Shown piece after piece: positions 35,445 to 45,505 of a stretch of 60,227 nt of DNA; position 1 is the first letter of the stretch, and the number at the start of each line of letters is the position of its first letter. The stretch lies in NCBI GenBank assembly GCA_903876875.1, contig CAIRBT010000081.1:1-60227 (forward strand), read 5' to 3'. This DNA comes from an uncultured Geobacteraceae bacterium (GTDB taxonomy: Bacteria; Desulfobacterota; Desulfuromonadia; Geobacterales; Pseudopelobacteraceae). The position numbers and the translations under genes are program-made. The notes beneath the pieces were generated by a model. The model was not told the origin of the DNA and did no database searches. It saw only the letters and a list, made by a program, of their open reading frames with translations.

Positions 35445-35509
35445 TACGCCCTTTGTATACATATGAAAAAATACTCACACGATCATTGATGAAGAAGGAG
35501 TCGGGACAC

Positions 35510-36526
35510 ATGACAAAATTTCTGGTGCTATCATCCCTCGCGCTCGTGCTTATGGCGGCGACATTTTCCGGTGCAGCTGAGTACAAGGATGTTACGTTTA
35601 CCTTCAAGAACGCTGCTCCGGTCGTGTTCAGCCACGAGCTCCACCTCAGCAAGTACAACAAAAACTGCAAGGTCTGCCACAGTGCCATTTTCAATCTGCG
35701 GGAAAAACGCCATTTCACCATGGCTGAAATGGAAAAAACCCGTTCCTGCGGTGCCTGCCATACCGGCATAAAAGCCTTCAGTGTTACCAGCGGCAAAGAT
35801 TGTATTCGCTGCCACAAAGGGACTCCAAAGGACATAGCGTTCACGATCAAGGGGCTTGGAGCAACCGTATTCAGCCACGCCAAGCATATCGCCAAGGCTG
35901 ACGGCAACTGCCGGGTTTGCCATGACGGCACCGTAAAAGGCAAAAACGTCACCATGGCTCAGATGGAACAGGGCAAAAAATGCGGTTCCTGCCATAATGG
36001 CAAACGAACCTTCACCGTTACCGGCAACTGCGAACGGTGTCACAAAGGGTTCAAAACCAAAGAGATTACCTTTGCTCTGAAATCCGTGGCAGCAGCCACA
36101 TTCAGTCACAATCTCCACGTACAGGCATACAAGTGTGCCGACTGTCATAGCAAACTGTTCCCCTTCCGCTCCGTTGTCGGCAAAGCGACCATGGGTGACA
36201 TGGCCAAAGGGAAATCATGCGGCAGTTGCCACAATGGCAAGGACGCCTTCTCCGCAACGGGTGACTGCGCGAAATGCCACAAAGGCTTCAAACCGGGCAA
36301 CATCACCTTCAAAACCGATGGCGGGGAAGCTACTTTCAGCCATGAATTCCATCTCCAGAGCTACAAGTGTGCCGATTGCCACACCAAAATATTCCCCTTC
36401 AAAAAGGGCACCCTTACGGCAACGATGGCGGACATGGAAGCGGGGAAATCCTGCGGCACCTGCCACAACAAAGACAAAGACGCCTTCTCGGTACAAGGTG
36501 ACTGTGGCAAATGCCACAAGATGTAA
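35510..36526 (+). CDS. Dodecaheme c-type cytochrome made of four c7 triheme repeats ('nanowire' type)
   Basis: This 338-aa periplasmic protein has a signal peptide (KFLVLSSLALVLMAATFSGA) and twelve CXXCH sites in four repeats of about 75 residues. Each repeat has FSHxxH, three heme motifs and a TM-x2-M element. It matches the architecture of Geobacter sulfurreducens GSU1996, an elongated heme chain in which one heme per domain is His-Met ligated. The TM(A/G)xM elements fit that role. It probably carries electrons across the periplasm. ATG 35510 after AAGGAG is preferred over earlier in-frame starts. It has its own promoter and terminator. Confidence 0.93.
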   Translation: MTKFLVLSSLALVLMAATFSGAAEYKDVTFTFKNAAPVVFSHELHLSKYNKNCKVCHSAIFNLREKRHFTMAEMEKTRSCGACHTGIKAFSVTSGKDCIRCHKGTPKDIAFTIKGLGATVFSHAKHIAKADGNCRVCHDGTVKGKNVTMAQMEQGKKCGSCHNGKRTFTVTGNCERCHKGFKTKEITFALKSVAAATFSHNLHVQAYKCADCHSKLFPFRSVVGKATMGDMAKGKSCGSCHNGKDAFSATGDCAKCHKGFKPGNITFKTDGGEATFSHEFHLQSYKCADCHTKIFPFKKGTLTATMADMEAGKSCGTCHNKDKDAFSVQGDCGKCHKM

Positions 36527-36562
36527 GACAATTTTCATGCTATAATAACTTGAAAAATGGAG

Positions 36563-36592
36563 CGGTGGCGGAGATTCTGCCACCGTTTTTTT
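36563..36592 (+). terminator. Rho-independent terminator of the dodecaheme cytochrome gene
   Basis: CGGTGGC (36563-36569) pairs with GCCACCG (36579-36585), followed by seven T. Confidence 0.9.
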
Positions 36593-36614
36593 CGTACATC
36601 GGAGGCACACAGCC

Positions 36615-38699
36615 ATGACAAAATCGAGCCTGACCCGCAAGATAATTCTGATTATCGCCTCTACCCTGTTCCTTGGCTTTACCGGCCTCGGCATCCTCAC
36701 CACCTGGCTGGAATATTCCGCCACCATTGACCTGCAACGAAAAAATGCCCGCCAACTGACATCAACGGTCAGTCATGATATTTTGAACCAGATGGCAAAG
36801 GGGGATATGTCAGACTTTGCCAGTTACGTCGGCGATATCAAGGCCAAGGGGGGCATATCTGATATCCGGCTGTTCAACGCTGAGGGAAAAGAGCGGGGAA
36901 GCGGAACCGTCAGCGAAGAGATCCGCACTGCCATCTCAACCGGCAAACCGGTTGAACTAACCGGCAGTAAAGACGGCAAACGGGTTCTAAATCTGGCACT
37001 CCCCCTCCTTAATGAAGAGCGCTGTCACAAGTGCCACAGCAGCACGGAAAAGTACCGTGGCGGTATTTTACTAACCACCTCCCTTGAGGAGGGCTTTTCT
37101 GCAGCACTCCGCCTGACCTTGATTATTGTGGTTGTCGGAATTTTTTTCTTTTTCGTCACCCTGGCAGCCCTCGCCCTCTTCTTGAAACGCACGGTCGTGC
37201 GACAAATCACCGAACTCTATCAGCAGATTGGTGACCTTGCCGGTAGTGAGGGTGACCTAACCCGGGTGCTTGAGGTTCGGTCAGACTGCGAGATAGGTCG
37301 TTTGGGGAAGGAGGTCAATAACCTGACGACTAAAATCAGGATTTCATTCCTCGACCTGTACAAGCAGATCGGTAAAATCGGTGTCGACGTGTGTAAACTC
37401 TCTTCCGGCACCAGCAGGACTCTCAAAATGACCCAGGATCAGAAGGAGCAGGCGGCTGCCGTTGCCACTGCCGCGTCAGAACTGGCAGCAACCATCTCCG
37501 GAGTCAACGAGAATACCCACCGGGCCGCCGAGCTTTCAACGGCGGTTGACAGTGCGGCCAGCAACGGCATGGGAGTGGTTGAGGAAACCTGGAACTGTAT
37601 GCAGCAGATCAGCAGTAGTGTCAACGGCACTCTGAGCATCATTCAGGAACTGGAAAGTGCCTCGGCTCATATCGGCGAAATGGTTGTCCTCATTGAAGAC
37701 ATCGCCGACCAGACCAATCTGCTGGCACTCAATGCCTCCATTGAGGCGGCTCGTGCCGGTGATGCGGGCAAGGGCTTTGCCGTAGTCGCCAGTGAGGTCA
37801 AGGGACTGGCAGAGAAAACCACCGCTTCGACACGAGAGATCAAGCGGGTTGTGGCGAGCATCCAGAGCACCAGCCACTGTGCCGCCGAAATGATCAACAC
37901 GGAAAGCAGGCTGGTGCAGACCGGCTTAACCCGGGCAGCGGAGGCACGGGATAGCCTGGAAAACATTAAGAATCATGCCAATGAATCACGCATCATGATC
38001 GAACAGATAGCGACCGTCTCGGAAGAGCAGAGTGCCACAACAAATCATATTTCAGAAATGATCCACCTGGTCTCCCGCTCCGCAGAAGAGACCAACACCA
38101 TGATGCAACGAACCAGCGAAGGGTTCGCCATGTTTACCGAGGTAGTAGAGCAGGTCTATGGCACTGTCGGTAAATTCTCCGTCGGCAATTATCATGACAG
38201 TACAAAAGGGTATATCCATGAAATGGCAGCACAGTTCAACGCTGCCATTGCAAAGGCACTTGCCGACCGCACCATCACCATAGACAGCCTTTTTGACCGG
38301 AAATATGTTCCCCTGCCGAACAGTGACCCCCAAAAATACCGTACAAAGTTTGACCAATTCTTTGACCGGATTATTTCTCCGTTTCAGGAAGCGATCGTCA
38401 CCCGCGACACCAAGGTGCTCTATGCCATCTGCGTGGATAATAACGGCTATGTCCCCTGCCACAACCTCCGCTTCACCAAGCCGTTGACCGGTGATCCCGA
38501 GACCGACAAGAATGGCAACCGAACCAAGCGGATTTTCAATGACCATACCGGCTTGCGCTGCGCCCAGAACACCAACGGCTTCCTGCTGCAAACTTACAGC
38601 CGCGACACGGGGGAAATCCTCAACGACATGTCCCGGCCGATTTATGTCAACAATCGCCACTGGGGTGCCATCCGTATCGGCTATCTGGTTCCTGAGTAA
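36615..38699 (+). CDS. Heme-motif methyl-accepting chemotaxis protein with C-terminal sensor domain
   Basis: This 694-aa chemoreceptor has TM1 (about residues 9-30), a small periplasmic domain with a c-type heme motif CHKCH at residues 137-141, TM2 (about 160-185), a HAMP-like linker and an MCP signalling domain with the hairpin tip [18 protein letters not shown]. An extra C-terminal domain of about 150 residues then follows ([29 protein letters not shown]) and resembles Cache-like modules found after MCP domains. Periplasmic heme-c receptors are known in Geobacter (GSU0582, GSU0935). Its place after the cytochromes suggests redox or electron-acceptor taxis. The second sensor is cytosolic and its ligand is unknown. 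Confidence 0.92.
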   Translation: MTKSSLTRKIILIIASTLFLGFTGLGILTTWLEYSATIDLQRKNARQLTSTVSHDILNQMAKGDMSDFASYVGDIKAKGGISDIRLFNAEGKERGSGTVSEEIRTAISTGKPVELTGSKDGKRVLNLALPLLNEERCHKCHSSTEKYRGGILLTTSLEEGFSAALRLTLIIVVVGIFFFFVTLAALALFLKRTVVRQITELYQQIGDLAGSEGDLTRVLEVRSDCEIGRLGKEVNNLTTKIRISFLDLYKQIGKIGVDVCKLSSGTSRTLKMTQDQKEQAAAVATAASELAATISGVNENTHRAAELSTAVDSAASNGMGVVEETWNCMQQISSSVNGTLSIIQELESASAHIGEMVVLIEDIADQTNLLALNASIEAARAGDAGKGFAVVASEVKGLAEKTTASTREIKRVVASIQSTSHCAAEMINTESRLVQTGLTRAAEARDSLENIKNHANESRIMIEQIATVSEEQSATTNHISEMIHLVSRSAEETNTMMQRTSEGFAMFTEVVEQVYGTVGKFSVGNYHDSTKGYIHEMAAQFNAAIAKALADRTITIDSLFDRKYVPLPNSDPQKYRTKFDQFFDRIISPFQEAIVTRDTKVLYAICVDNNGYVPCHNLRFTKPLTGDPETDKNGNRTKRIFNDHTGLRCAQNTNGFLLQTYSRDTGEILNDMSRPIYVNNRHWGAIRIGYLVPE

Positions 38700-38702
38700 G
38701 AT

Positions 38703-39230
38703 TCAGTGCCGCCCGAAACCTCCGCGCTGATTTTCCCTCTCCCTGAATTCCCAGGGGGGAATCGGCGCGGGGTCTCGCCAGAGCCCCCGATGCCGGGAGC
38801 GGGCGGTTGCTTCGCTATCACAGTAGAGGGACTCATACGGTTCTTCAAGATAGCTGACATATGCCCACGCCATCCCCCCTTCAATCATCTCCCGATTGAT
38901 ATCTCGCCCGTTAAGACGAATCACCGCCACCGTTCGTCCGTACCTATCCGTATCCATCACTTCGGCGGCGACCCGCTGCCCCATAACTTTATACTTCAAT
39001 AGACGTCGTGAGCTATCCCCGTACGGCTGCCCCGGTGTATGTTGTTTTCCGGTTTCCGGGGCATCAATACCATAGAGCCGCACCCTGAGCCGATTATCTT
39101 CCCGGGTCGCCAGCTGCAGGGTATCCCCATCGTACACCCCCCGCACCACACCGACAAGAATTCTCCCCGCCTGGGCTATGGACACCAGCAGAACCAGCTG
39201 CACGATAAGAGCCAGGCAGAGCTGTTTCAT
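38703..39230 (-). CDS. Secreted thermonuclease (SNase-like) protein
   Basis: This 175-aa exported protein has a signal peptide (LCLALIVQLVLLVSIAQA) and a staphylococcal-nuclease domain with VYDGDTLQL, RLYGIDAPE and DTDRYGRTVA, which carry the Ca2+-binding Asp residues and catalytic Arg/Glu. It should hydrolyse DNA and RNA outside the cytoplasm. Its ATG overlaps the stop of the upstream U32 gene (ATGA), so translation is coupled. Confidence 0.92.
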   Translation of the reverse strand: MKQLCLALIVQLVLLVSIAQAGRILVGVVRGVYDGDTLQLATREDNRLRVRLYGIDAPETGKQHTPGQPYGDSSRRLLKYKVMGQRVAAEVMDTDRYGRTVAVIRLNGRDINREMIEGGMAWAYVSYLEEPYESLYCDSEATARSRHRGLWRDPAPIPPWEFRERENQRGGFGRH

Positions 39231-41596
39231 ATCAATTCGGTACCGTAGTTAAACTCGGTGGTGCCGGAGATTTCCCGGCCACTCCGGAAAGCGGCCACGA
39301 TCTCACTCCACCGTTCACGGGGCTCCTCACTCAGATCCAGCAGAAAGGAATGGCACCCCTTCTGGGTCAGTTCCCCCCGCCGTGCGGTCAGCGAAAACGG
39401 CTGGGTGGAGGTAATGGTTTGCAGACCGTCATGGCTGGTAACCCGATAGGTTTCCCCTCGGTCGGAACGAAGGGGGGTATTGGCATGAACATCTTTAATG
39501 CGGATTTTGGTGGTCATGACCGGCAACGGAGAGAAGGCAACCACCCGTTTTTCAACATCCCCCCCGGTTTTCAGCAGTTCACCCATATTGCGACTGTCAT
39601 CTTCGAGGTACAGCGTGACCGCTCCGGCACCAAGCTCCCGCCAGGCGGCAAGGGCCTGGCTGTTCAGGGTAAAACAACGATGCCAGGCCGAAATCTGGAG
39701 GGAGTCCAGCCCCTTGAACAGGTGAAAATGGGAGAGGTTCGCCACTTCAAAATGCCGGAAGCCATGCTGATGCAGTGTCCGGACGGTATCACGGTACAGC
39801 GAGATGTCCCGATCAAACAGCATGAACGGTATCTGCCAGATGATCTCCCCTTCCGAACCACGCATACGTGATGTTGCGGTGGCAAGCTGGTGTATAACCG
39901 CCCGGGAGAGGGGAATGATGACACCATCGGCACCGTTTTGCAGGGGAAAACGCCACTCTTTGGTATCGGGCACCACGACAAGGAGCCGTTCGCGGGAGGG
40001 GTGACGGGGTGCAGGGGAGGTAATCCCTCCCACATCTGCGAGAGCAGCACGACGGGCACCGGCGATATGCTCGCGAAAGACGGCGGTGGTTGCTTCTCCC
40101 AACTGCCCATAAAACCGCCTCCGCAGGTCTTTAAAGAGCGACATCGGAATCAACACCGGCGGAAAGCCGGGGGCTTCCAATGATTCAAGACGGAACGGAG
40201 TGTCACCGCATTTCGAAAACTGCCCCGCCAGTACCCGCTCCATATCCCCACCACGGGACGGCTCCAGGAGCCCGACCGGAAAGGCAAAATCATGGCGGTA
40301 CCCGGACACCAGGGCAGCAATACGAAGCTGTTCCCCCTCCAGAGTAACGGTGAGCCGACAGGGGAGTTTATCGCCCGTTGCCCCCTCCAGCCGCCGCTGG
40401 CAGGCACTGTCGCTCAGGGTAAAGGCTTCTTTGGAGGAGACTTTGTAGATGGAGTCACCCACCGTGAAGGTGAACGGCGTTTCAACCTCCACCAGACTCC
40501 CGGCCGGAGCTTCCATAGCTTTTTTCCGGCTCACCGCCAGCTCCCGCACCGTCCAGGCCTGCCCCGCCATGTCGCTTTTCGGCTGAGCCCGCAGACGATC
40601 CCCCACGTACAGTGCGTCCCTGGTTTCAAAGGTCAGCCGGTTCCCCTTGATACTTTTTATCTGCCCAATGTAGCGACCCGTCCCCCCCTTTTGCCAGGGG
40701 TTGGCAATATCGTCCGGCTGCTGGGAGGCCAGAAACCCCTTGGTTGGCGTGCGGCCAAAGGAGTATTTCAGAATTCCTTTGGCAGCGGTCAAGGTATCCT
40801 TGCGGGTCTGTTCAGAGGCATCAATGACAGTCCGATACGCCTCCACCACCGAGGCCACATACTCAGCCGATTTCATGCGCCCTTCAATCTTGAGAGAGGA
40901 GACCCCCGCCTTTACCAGCTCGGGAATCATGTCGATGGCAGAAAGATCGCTGGTGGAAAAATAGTGACCATCCTTCCCCCGGTGACTGTAGAGGCGACGG
41001 CAGGGTTGGGCACAACGTCCCCGGTTGCCGCTGTGCCCCCCGAGAAGGGAGGAAAAAAAACATTGACCGGAGATGGAGAAGCAGAGGGCACCATGGACAA
41101 AGCATTCAATCTCCACCGGCGTTGCGGCAACAATGCCGGCTATCTCATCAACGGCCAGCTCCCGTGCCAGCACGGCTCGCTGGAACCCCAACTCCTCCAG
41201 CATTTTCACGCCGGGGGTGTTGTGGATGGTCATCTGAGTTGAGGCATGGAGCGGAATCGAGGGAAAGTGGTTCCTGATGAGCCGCGCCACGGCAAGATCC
41301 TGAAGAATCACCCCGTCAACCCGCATCCCGGCCAGGGCCGCCAGGGTATCCACCAACGGGGGCAGTTCCTGCTCCTTCACCAAGGTATTGAGGGTGACAT
41401 AGACCCGACGATTCTGACCATGGGCATAGGCCAGCATCCGTTCCATCTGGGCAAGAGTAAAGTTGCGGGCACGGGCACGGGCGGAGAAATCCTGCAACCC
41501 TGCATATACGGCATCGGCTCCCTTTTCCAGGGCGGCAAAGAAGGATTCAAGTGAGCCCGCAGGGGCAAGCAGTTCCGGTTTCTGACTGTTTTTCAT
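39227..41596 (-). CDS. U32-family protein with DUF3656 (RlhA-like RNA hydroxylation)
   Basis: This protein of about 789 aa has an N-terminal U32 TIM-barrel-like domain (ELLAPAGSLESFFAALEKGA; Cys motif ECFVHGALCFSISGQC and GRCAQPCRR), then a central DUF3656-type region and a long C-terminal domain. U32 proteins were annotated as peptidases, but RlhA and TrhP of this family hydroxylate rRNA or tRNA using prephenate-derived chemistry and bind Fe-S via the conserved cysteines. A role in RNA modification is more likely than proteolysis. The open frame extends to 41896 across a terminator; ATG 41596 fits the family start. Confidence 0.88.
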   Translation of the reverse strand: MKNSQKPELLAPAGSLESFFAALEKGADAVYAGLQDFSARARARNFTLAQMERMLAYAHGQNRRVYVTLNTLVKEQELPPLVDTLAALAGMRVDGVILQDLAVARLIRNHFPSIPLHASTQMTIHNTPGVKMLEELGFQRAVLARELAVDEIAGIVAATPVEIECFVHGALCFSISGQCFFSSLLGGHSGNRGRCAQPCRRLYSHRGKDGHYFSTSDLSAIDMIPELVKAGVSSLKIEGRMKSAEYVASVVEAYRTVIDASEQTRKDTLTAAKGILKYSFGRTPTKGFLASQQPDDIANPWQKGGTGRYIGQIKSIKGNRLTFETRDALYVGDRLRAQPKSDMAGQAWTVRELAVSRKKAMEAPAGSLVEVETPFTFTVGDSIYKVSSKEAFTLSDSACQRRLEGATGDKLPCRLTVTLEGEQLRIAALVSGYRHDFAFPVGLLEPSRGGDMERVLAGQFSKCGDTPFRLESLEAPGFPPVLIPMSLFKDLRRRFYGQLGEATTAVFREHIAGARRAALADVGGITSPAPRHPSRERLLVVVPDTKEWRFPLQNGADGVIIPLSRAVIHQLATATSRMRGSEGEIIWQIPFMLFDRDISLYRDTVRTLHQHGFRHFEVANLSHFHLFKGLDSLQISAWHRCFTLNSQALAAWRELGAGAVTLYLEDDSRNMGELLKTGGDVEKRVVAFSPLPVMTTKIRIKDVHANTPLRSDRGETYRVTSHDGLQTITSTQPFSLTARRGELTQKGCHSFLLDLSEEPRERWSEIVAAFRSGREISGTTEFNYGTELI

Positions 41597-41622
41597 GGCG
41601 GTTTTCCAATGTGGTGAAAAAT

Positions 41623-41647
41623 GAAAACGCCCCGTTGGGGCGTTTTC
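41623..41647 (-). terminator. Rho-independent terminator of leuB-asd
   Basis: GAAAACGCCCC pairs with GGGGCGTTTTC around a 3-base loop, followed on the minus strand by ATTTTT. It separates asd from the U32 gene. Confidence 0.85.
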
Positions 41648-41685
41648 AAGGTTACGAAACGAGCAGAGAGTTCTGACGCACCGGT

Positions 41686-42786
41686 CTATTTTTCCAGAAG
41701 GACGCGGAGCATCCTGCGGAGCGGCTCTGCGGCTCCCCAGAGAAGCTGGTCGCCACAAGTAAAGGCCGACAGGTACTGGGAGCCCATTTTCATTTTGCGC
41801 AAACGACCGATCGGCACCGTCAGCGTACCGGACACCGCAGCCGGGGTCAGACCGCTCAAGGTTTCTGCCTTGGTGTTGGGGATCAGCTTGACCCACTGGT
41901 TGTCGTTGGCAATCAACTGCTCGATTTCGGCAATCGGCAGATCCTTGGTCAGCTTGATGGTCAACGCCTGGCTATGGCAGCGCATGGCACCAACGCGGAC
42001 GCAGAGGCCGTCAACCGGAATCGGCTCGGTGGTACCGAGGATTTTATTGGTTTCTGCAAAGCCTTTCCACTCTTCCCGGCTCTGCCCATCCTCAACTTCC
42101 CGGTCAATCCAGGGGAGTACGTTACCTGCCAGGGGAAAACCGAATTCCTTGGTCGGCAGAGAGCCATCGCGGAGGGTGGCGGTAACTTTGCGGTCTATTT
42201 CAAGAATGGCGGAACCGGGGTTTTTCAATTCTTCGGCAACCACACCGTTCAGCACGCCCATCTGGGACAACAGTTCCCGCATATTGGGGGCACCGGCACC
42301 ACTGGCTGCCTGATAGGTCATGGAGCTGATCCACTCGACCACACCGGCACGGAACAGACCGCCCAACGCCATCAGCATCAGGCTGACGGTACAGTTACCA
42401 CCAATGAAATCCTTTTGCCCCGCTGCCAATGCGGCATCAATAACGCCCCGGTTCACCGGGTCGAGGATGATGACCGCATTATCTTCCATACGCAGAGTAC
42501 TGGCCGCATCAATCCAGTAGCCGTTCCACCCCTGCTTGCGCAGTTCGGGGTGAACTGCCTTAGTATAATCCCCCCCCTGACAGGTGATGATCACATCCAA
42601 CTGTTTCAGTTCGGCGATATCCGCCGCATCCTTCAAAACACCGGCATTGAGCGGTGCTGGCTGACCCGCCTGTGATGTGGTAAAAAACACCGGTTCAAAG
42701 CCAAGGGCAAAATCATTTTCCTCCTGCATGCGCTGCATGAGAACCGAACCAACCATTCCGCGCCATCCGACGATTCCGACTTTCAT
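41686..42786 (-). CDS. asd: Aspartate-semialdehyde dehydrogenase
   Basis: Asd reduces aspartyl phosphate to aspartate semialdehyde for lysine, diaminopimelate, methionine and threonine synthesis. The 366-aa protein belongs to the long E. coli type: [20 protein letters not shown] at the NADP site, the catalytic Cys in GGNCTVSLM, and [14 protein letters not shown]. The start could be ATG 42792 or 42786; the latter gives the usual MKVGIVG start and sits 9 bases after GGAG. It follows leuB by 41 bases. Confidence 0.97.
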   Translation of the reverse strand: MKVGIVGWRGMVGSVLMQRMQEENDFALGFEPVFFTTSQAGQPAPLNAGVLKDAADIAELKQLDVIITCQGGDYTKAVHPELRKQGWNGYWIDAASTLRMEDNAVIILDPVNRGVIDAALAAGQKDFIGGNCTVSLMLMALGGLFRAGVVEWISSMTYQAASGAGAPNMRELLSQMGVLNGVVAEELKNPGSAILEIDRKVTATLRDGSLPTKEFGFPLAGNVLPWIDREVEDGQSREEWKGFAETNKILGTTEPIPVDGLCVRVGAMRCHSQALTIKLTKDLPIAEIEQLIANDNQWVKLIPNTKAETLSGLTPAAVSGTLTVPIGRLRKMKMGSQYLSAFTCGDQLLWGAAEPLRRMLRVLLEK

Positions 42787-42827
42787 AGTCATCTTCTCCT
42801 TCTCCCTCTGGAGTAATTATATAAATA

Positions 42828-43916
42828 TTATAAGTTAGCTATTATTGCAGCACCCATCTCTTTGGTGGTAACCAGCTTTTCGCCAGCCTTTTTCTGGTAG
42901 ATATCAGCGGTACGATACCCCTGATCAAGCACCTTCGCCACCGCGTTATCAATGGCATCGGCCGCATCGAGCATGCCGAAGGAGAACTTGAGCATCATCG
43001 CCGTGGAGAGAATCTGGGCAATGGGGTTGGCGATACCTTGACCGGCAATGTCAGGAGCCGAACCACCCGAGGGCTCGTACATGCCGAAGGTCCCTTCGGC
43101 CAGCGATGCCGACGGCAGCATACCAAGGGAACCGGTCAGCATAGCAGCCTCGTCCGACAGAATGTCACCAAACATATTTTCACAGAGAATGACGTCGAAC
43201 TGCTTGGGCCATTTGACCAACTGCATGGCGGCGTTGTCAACGTACATGTGGGACAGCTCCACGTCCGGGTACTCACTGGCGATACCGATGACGATTTCAC
43301 GCCAGAGTACGGAACTGGAAAGGACGTTTGCCTTGTCAATGGAGCAGACCTTTTTACCCCGTTTACGAGCCGCCTGGAATGCCACATGGGTAATCCGCTC
43401 GATCTCCGGCACGCTGTAACGCATGGTGTCGATCCCGACGCGGTCACGACCAACCCCTTCGATCCCCTTGGGCTGGGAGAAATAGATCCCGCCGGTCAGC
43501 TCACGAATGACCAGAATATTAAAACCACCGCCGATAACCTCTTCCTTGAGTGACGAAGCACCGGTCAGGGAGGGGAAAATAATGGCAGGGCGCAGATTTG
43601 CGTACAGTCCGAAAATCTTCCGGAGCGGCAGCAGAGCCCCCCGTTCCGGCTGCTCATCGGGTGGCAGAGTTTCCCATTTAGGGCCGCCGACCGAGCCGAA
43701 CAGAATGGCATCGGCAGCGGTACAGATATCAATGGTACTCTGGGGCAGTGCCTTCCCTTCGGTATCAATACCCGCTCCGCCAACGTTGGCGGTGGTACGC
43801 GCAAAGGTCACATCAAATTTCTTTTCCACCACGTCCAGAACATTCAACGCTTCGACCATTACTTCCGGTCCAATACCATCTCCCGCCAACACCGCCACTT
43901 TATACGTTTTGCCCAT
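42828..43916 (-). CDS. leuB: 3-isopropylmalate dehydrogenase
   Basis: LeuB oxidatively decarboxylates 3-isopropylmalate in leucine synthesis. The 362-aa length is typical. It starts [20 protein letters not shown] and has [27 protein letters not shown], and [18 protein letters not shown] near the C-terminus. GGAGG precedes ATG 43916. A longer frame to 44399 runs into the next gene and is spurious. A near-perfect promoter lies directly upstream. Other leucine genes are not in the window. Confidence 0.97.
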   Translation of the reverse strand: MGKTYKVAVLAGDGIGPEVMVEALNVLDVVEKKFDVTFARTTANVGGAGIDTEGKALPQSTIDICTAADAILFGSVGGPKWETLPPDEQPERGALLPLRKIFGLYANLRPAIIFPSLTGASSLKEEVIGGGFNILVIRELTGGIYFSQPKGIEGVGRDRVGIDTMRYSVPEIERITHVAFQAARKRGKKVCSIDKANVLSSSVLWREIVIGIASEYPDVELSHMYVDNAAMQLVKWPKQFDVILCENMFGDILSDEAAMLTGSLGMLPSASLAEGTFGMYEPSGGSAPDIAGQGIANPIAQILSTAMMLKFSFGMLDAADAIDNAVAKVLDQGYRTADIYQKKAGEKLVTTKEMGAAIIANL

Positions 43917-43956
43917 AGTTCCTCCGATAAGTATGCACATCGACCTCAATCTTCTG

Positions 43957-43985
43957 ATAATATTTTTACACCGTAGTTTTGTCAA
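43957..43985 (-). promoter_or_regulatory. Sigma-70 promoter of leuB-asd
   Basis: On the minus strand, a perfect TTGACA (43980-43985), 17 bases and TATTAT (43957-43962), with a leader of about 35 bases. Confidence 0.8.
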
Positions 43986-44097
43986 ACTAAAAGCACATTT
44001 TACTTTTCCAAACAATATGATTTTACGACAGTCATAAGTATTGATTAACGCGTCACCATCCCGTACAATGCAGTAATCTTCATGCAAGGAGAAACAG

Positions 44098-45486
44098 GTG
44101 AGCAACCTCTTATTAATCACTGATGTTGCACGATTACGCAAGATCTTCGGCCGCTTGGCAGAAGATAAAAGTATCCGACTTCGTGTGGTCAACAACCTGG
44201 AAAACGGTGCCGAGGAACTCGCCATCGAGAAACCGGATGTGGTGTTCGTCCAGACCCATCTTTCGGGGCTCTCAGCCGATATCCTGCTGATGCACCTCAA
44301 AAAACAGCTGGGACGAAAACGGTCGAAATTTGTGCTGCTGGCCGCTCCCGGCCAGGCCAATGAAGCTGTCCGCAAATCATTCCAGGGGTGGCTTGACACG
44401 TCCGTCGGAGACAGTCAGATGTTGGCTGATCTCTATCGCCTGCTGGATACCCTGCAAAACAAGCCAAAAAAAGCTCTGGACATGCCAACGGAACCGGAAC
44501 CGGCAGTGAGCCCCGTAACCAAAACCACTCCGCCACACAGAGAGGAGAACCTGCCAGCCCGGCGTGACTTCGAAGCACCCCTTGAGGAGCAGGGCATTAC
44601 CTACGGGCCGCGCAAACGTCTTCAGGTCTATTCTGAATTCAACAGCTCCTTTGACAGCGCGGTCAGCAACACGCCGGAACCGGAAGCTCTGGAGCCGGAT
44701 GTACCCACATCAGCCCGTGATTGGGGTGCCATAGAACCGGGGGAAAAAGATTCTGGCAGATCGCCGTCACGCACCGGAACCATCCTCATCGGGCTTTCGG
44801 TGGTGGCGATGATAATCGCCGCCGGGGTCGCCACCTATATGCAGCACCAACCGGCACCGGAAGCCAAGACACCCGTAGTCAAACCGCTCTCGGTCGTCAC
44901 GGTGAAACCGATCCAGCGCCCCCTCTCCTCACTTTCATCGGCTCGAAAACCAGCAGTAGCGACGGTGACTCCAGCCGTTCAGGCGCAGGTTCCCCCCCCG
45001 GCAGTGGCGGCAACTCCCCCTCCGGTTCCACAGCAGGTTAAGGAGCGGGAGACCGAGAAAGAGGTGCTGTCGGCGGTTGTGGAGAAGCAAGGGGTGAAAA
45101 AAACGGCCGCTCCGGCGGTGGCAAAGGGACGCCCCACCACACTTCCCCCTTTTATTCCCCGTTATGGCCGGGATAAAAAGTACACCGCCACCAATCCCGG
45201 CTGGGAGCGGTATACCGGAAAAATCAGGGAGTTCAAAGTTCTTTACGAAAAGGATACCGTTAAAGCGATTCAGATCATCGACCGCCGTGGTCTGGGAATA
45301 TCCGACTCGTTTTTACGTTATGCCCTGCTGCAGGTCACCCCAAAACCGCTGTTCGTCGTGGAATCCTCCGAGAAGAAGGAGGGGTATGATATCCAGCGGG
45401 GCCACATTTCACAAGGCATCAAAGCCATCTACTACCGGGATGAAACCACCGGTAAACTCATGGCTCTGGCCCTGACCTGGCAATAA
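44098..45486 (+). CDS. Membrane protein with degenerate receiver-like N-domain and Pro-rich periplasmic region
   Basis: I do not recognise a named family. The 462-aa protein has a receiver-like alpha/beta domain (residues 1-125), but the strand that should end in the phospho-accepting Asp reads VVFVQTHL, with Gln instead. An acidic/proline linker follows, then one transmembrane helix (about residues 228-246, [19 protein letters not shown]), a Pro/Ala/Val-rich segment (250-350) and a C-terminal domain of about 105 residues (NPGWERYTG to LALTWQ). The order suggests a cytosolic receiver signalling to, or anchored beside, a TonB-like periplasmic arm. The start is GTG 44098, preceded by AAGGAGA. 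Confidence 0.78.
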   Translation: MSNLLLITDVARLRKIFGRLAEDKSIRLRVVNNLENGAEELAIEKPDVVFVQTHLSGLSADILLMHLKKQLGRKRSKFVLLAAPGQANEAVRKSFQGWLDTSVGDSQMLADLYRLLDTLQNKPKKALDMPTEPEPAVSPVTKTTPPHREENLPARRDFEAPLEEQGITYGPRKRLQVYSEFNSSFDSAVSNTPEPEALEPDVPTSARDWGAIEPGEKDSGRSPSRTGTILIGLSVVAMIIAAGVATYMQHQPAPEAKTPVVKPLSVVTVKPIQRPLSSLSSARKPAVATVTPAVQAQVPPPAVAATPPPVPQQVKERETEKEVLSAVVEKQGVKKTAAPAVAKGRPTTLPPFIPRYGRDKKYTATNPGWERYTGKIREFKVLYEKDTVKAIQIIDRRGLGISDSFLRYALLQVTPKPLFVVESSEKKEGYDIQRGHISQGIKAIYYRDETTGKLMALALTWQ

Positions 45487-45505
45487 ACAACCTGACTTCC
45501 ACACC

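Noticed and set aside
41597-41896. 100-residue N-terminal extension of the U32 protein
   Set aside because: It runs through a terminator and into asd; the family start is at 41596.
43917-44399. Extended leuB frame
   Set aside because: It contains the leuB promoter and overlaps the divergent gene; [14 protein letters not shown] is the true N-terminus.
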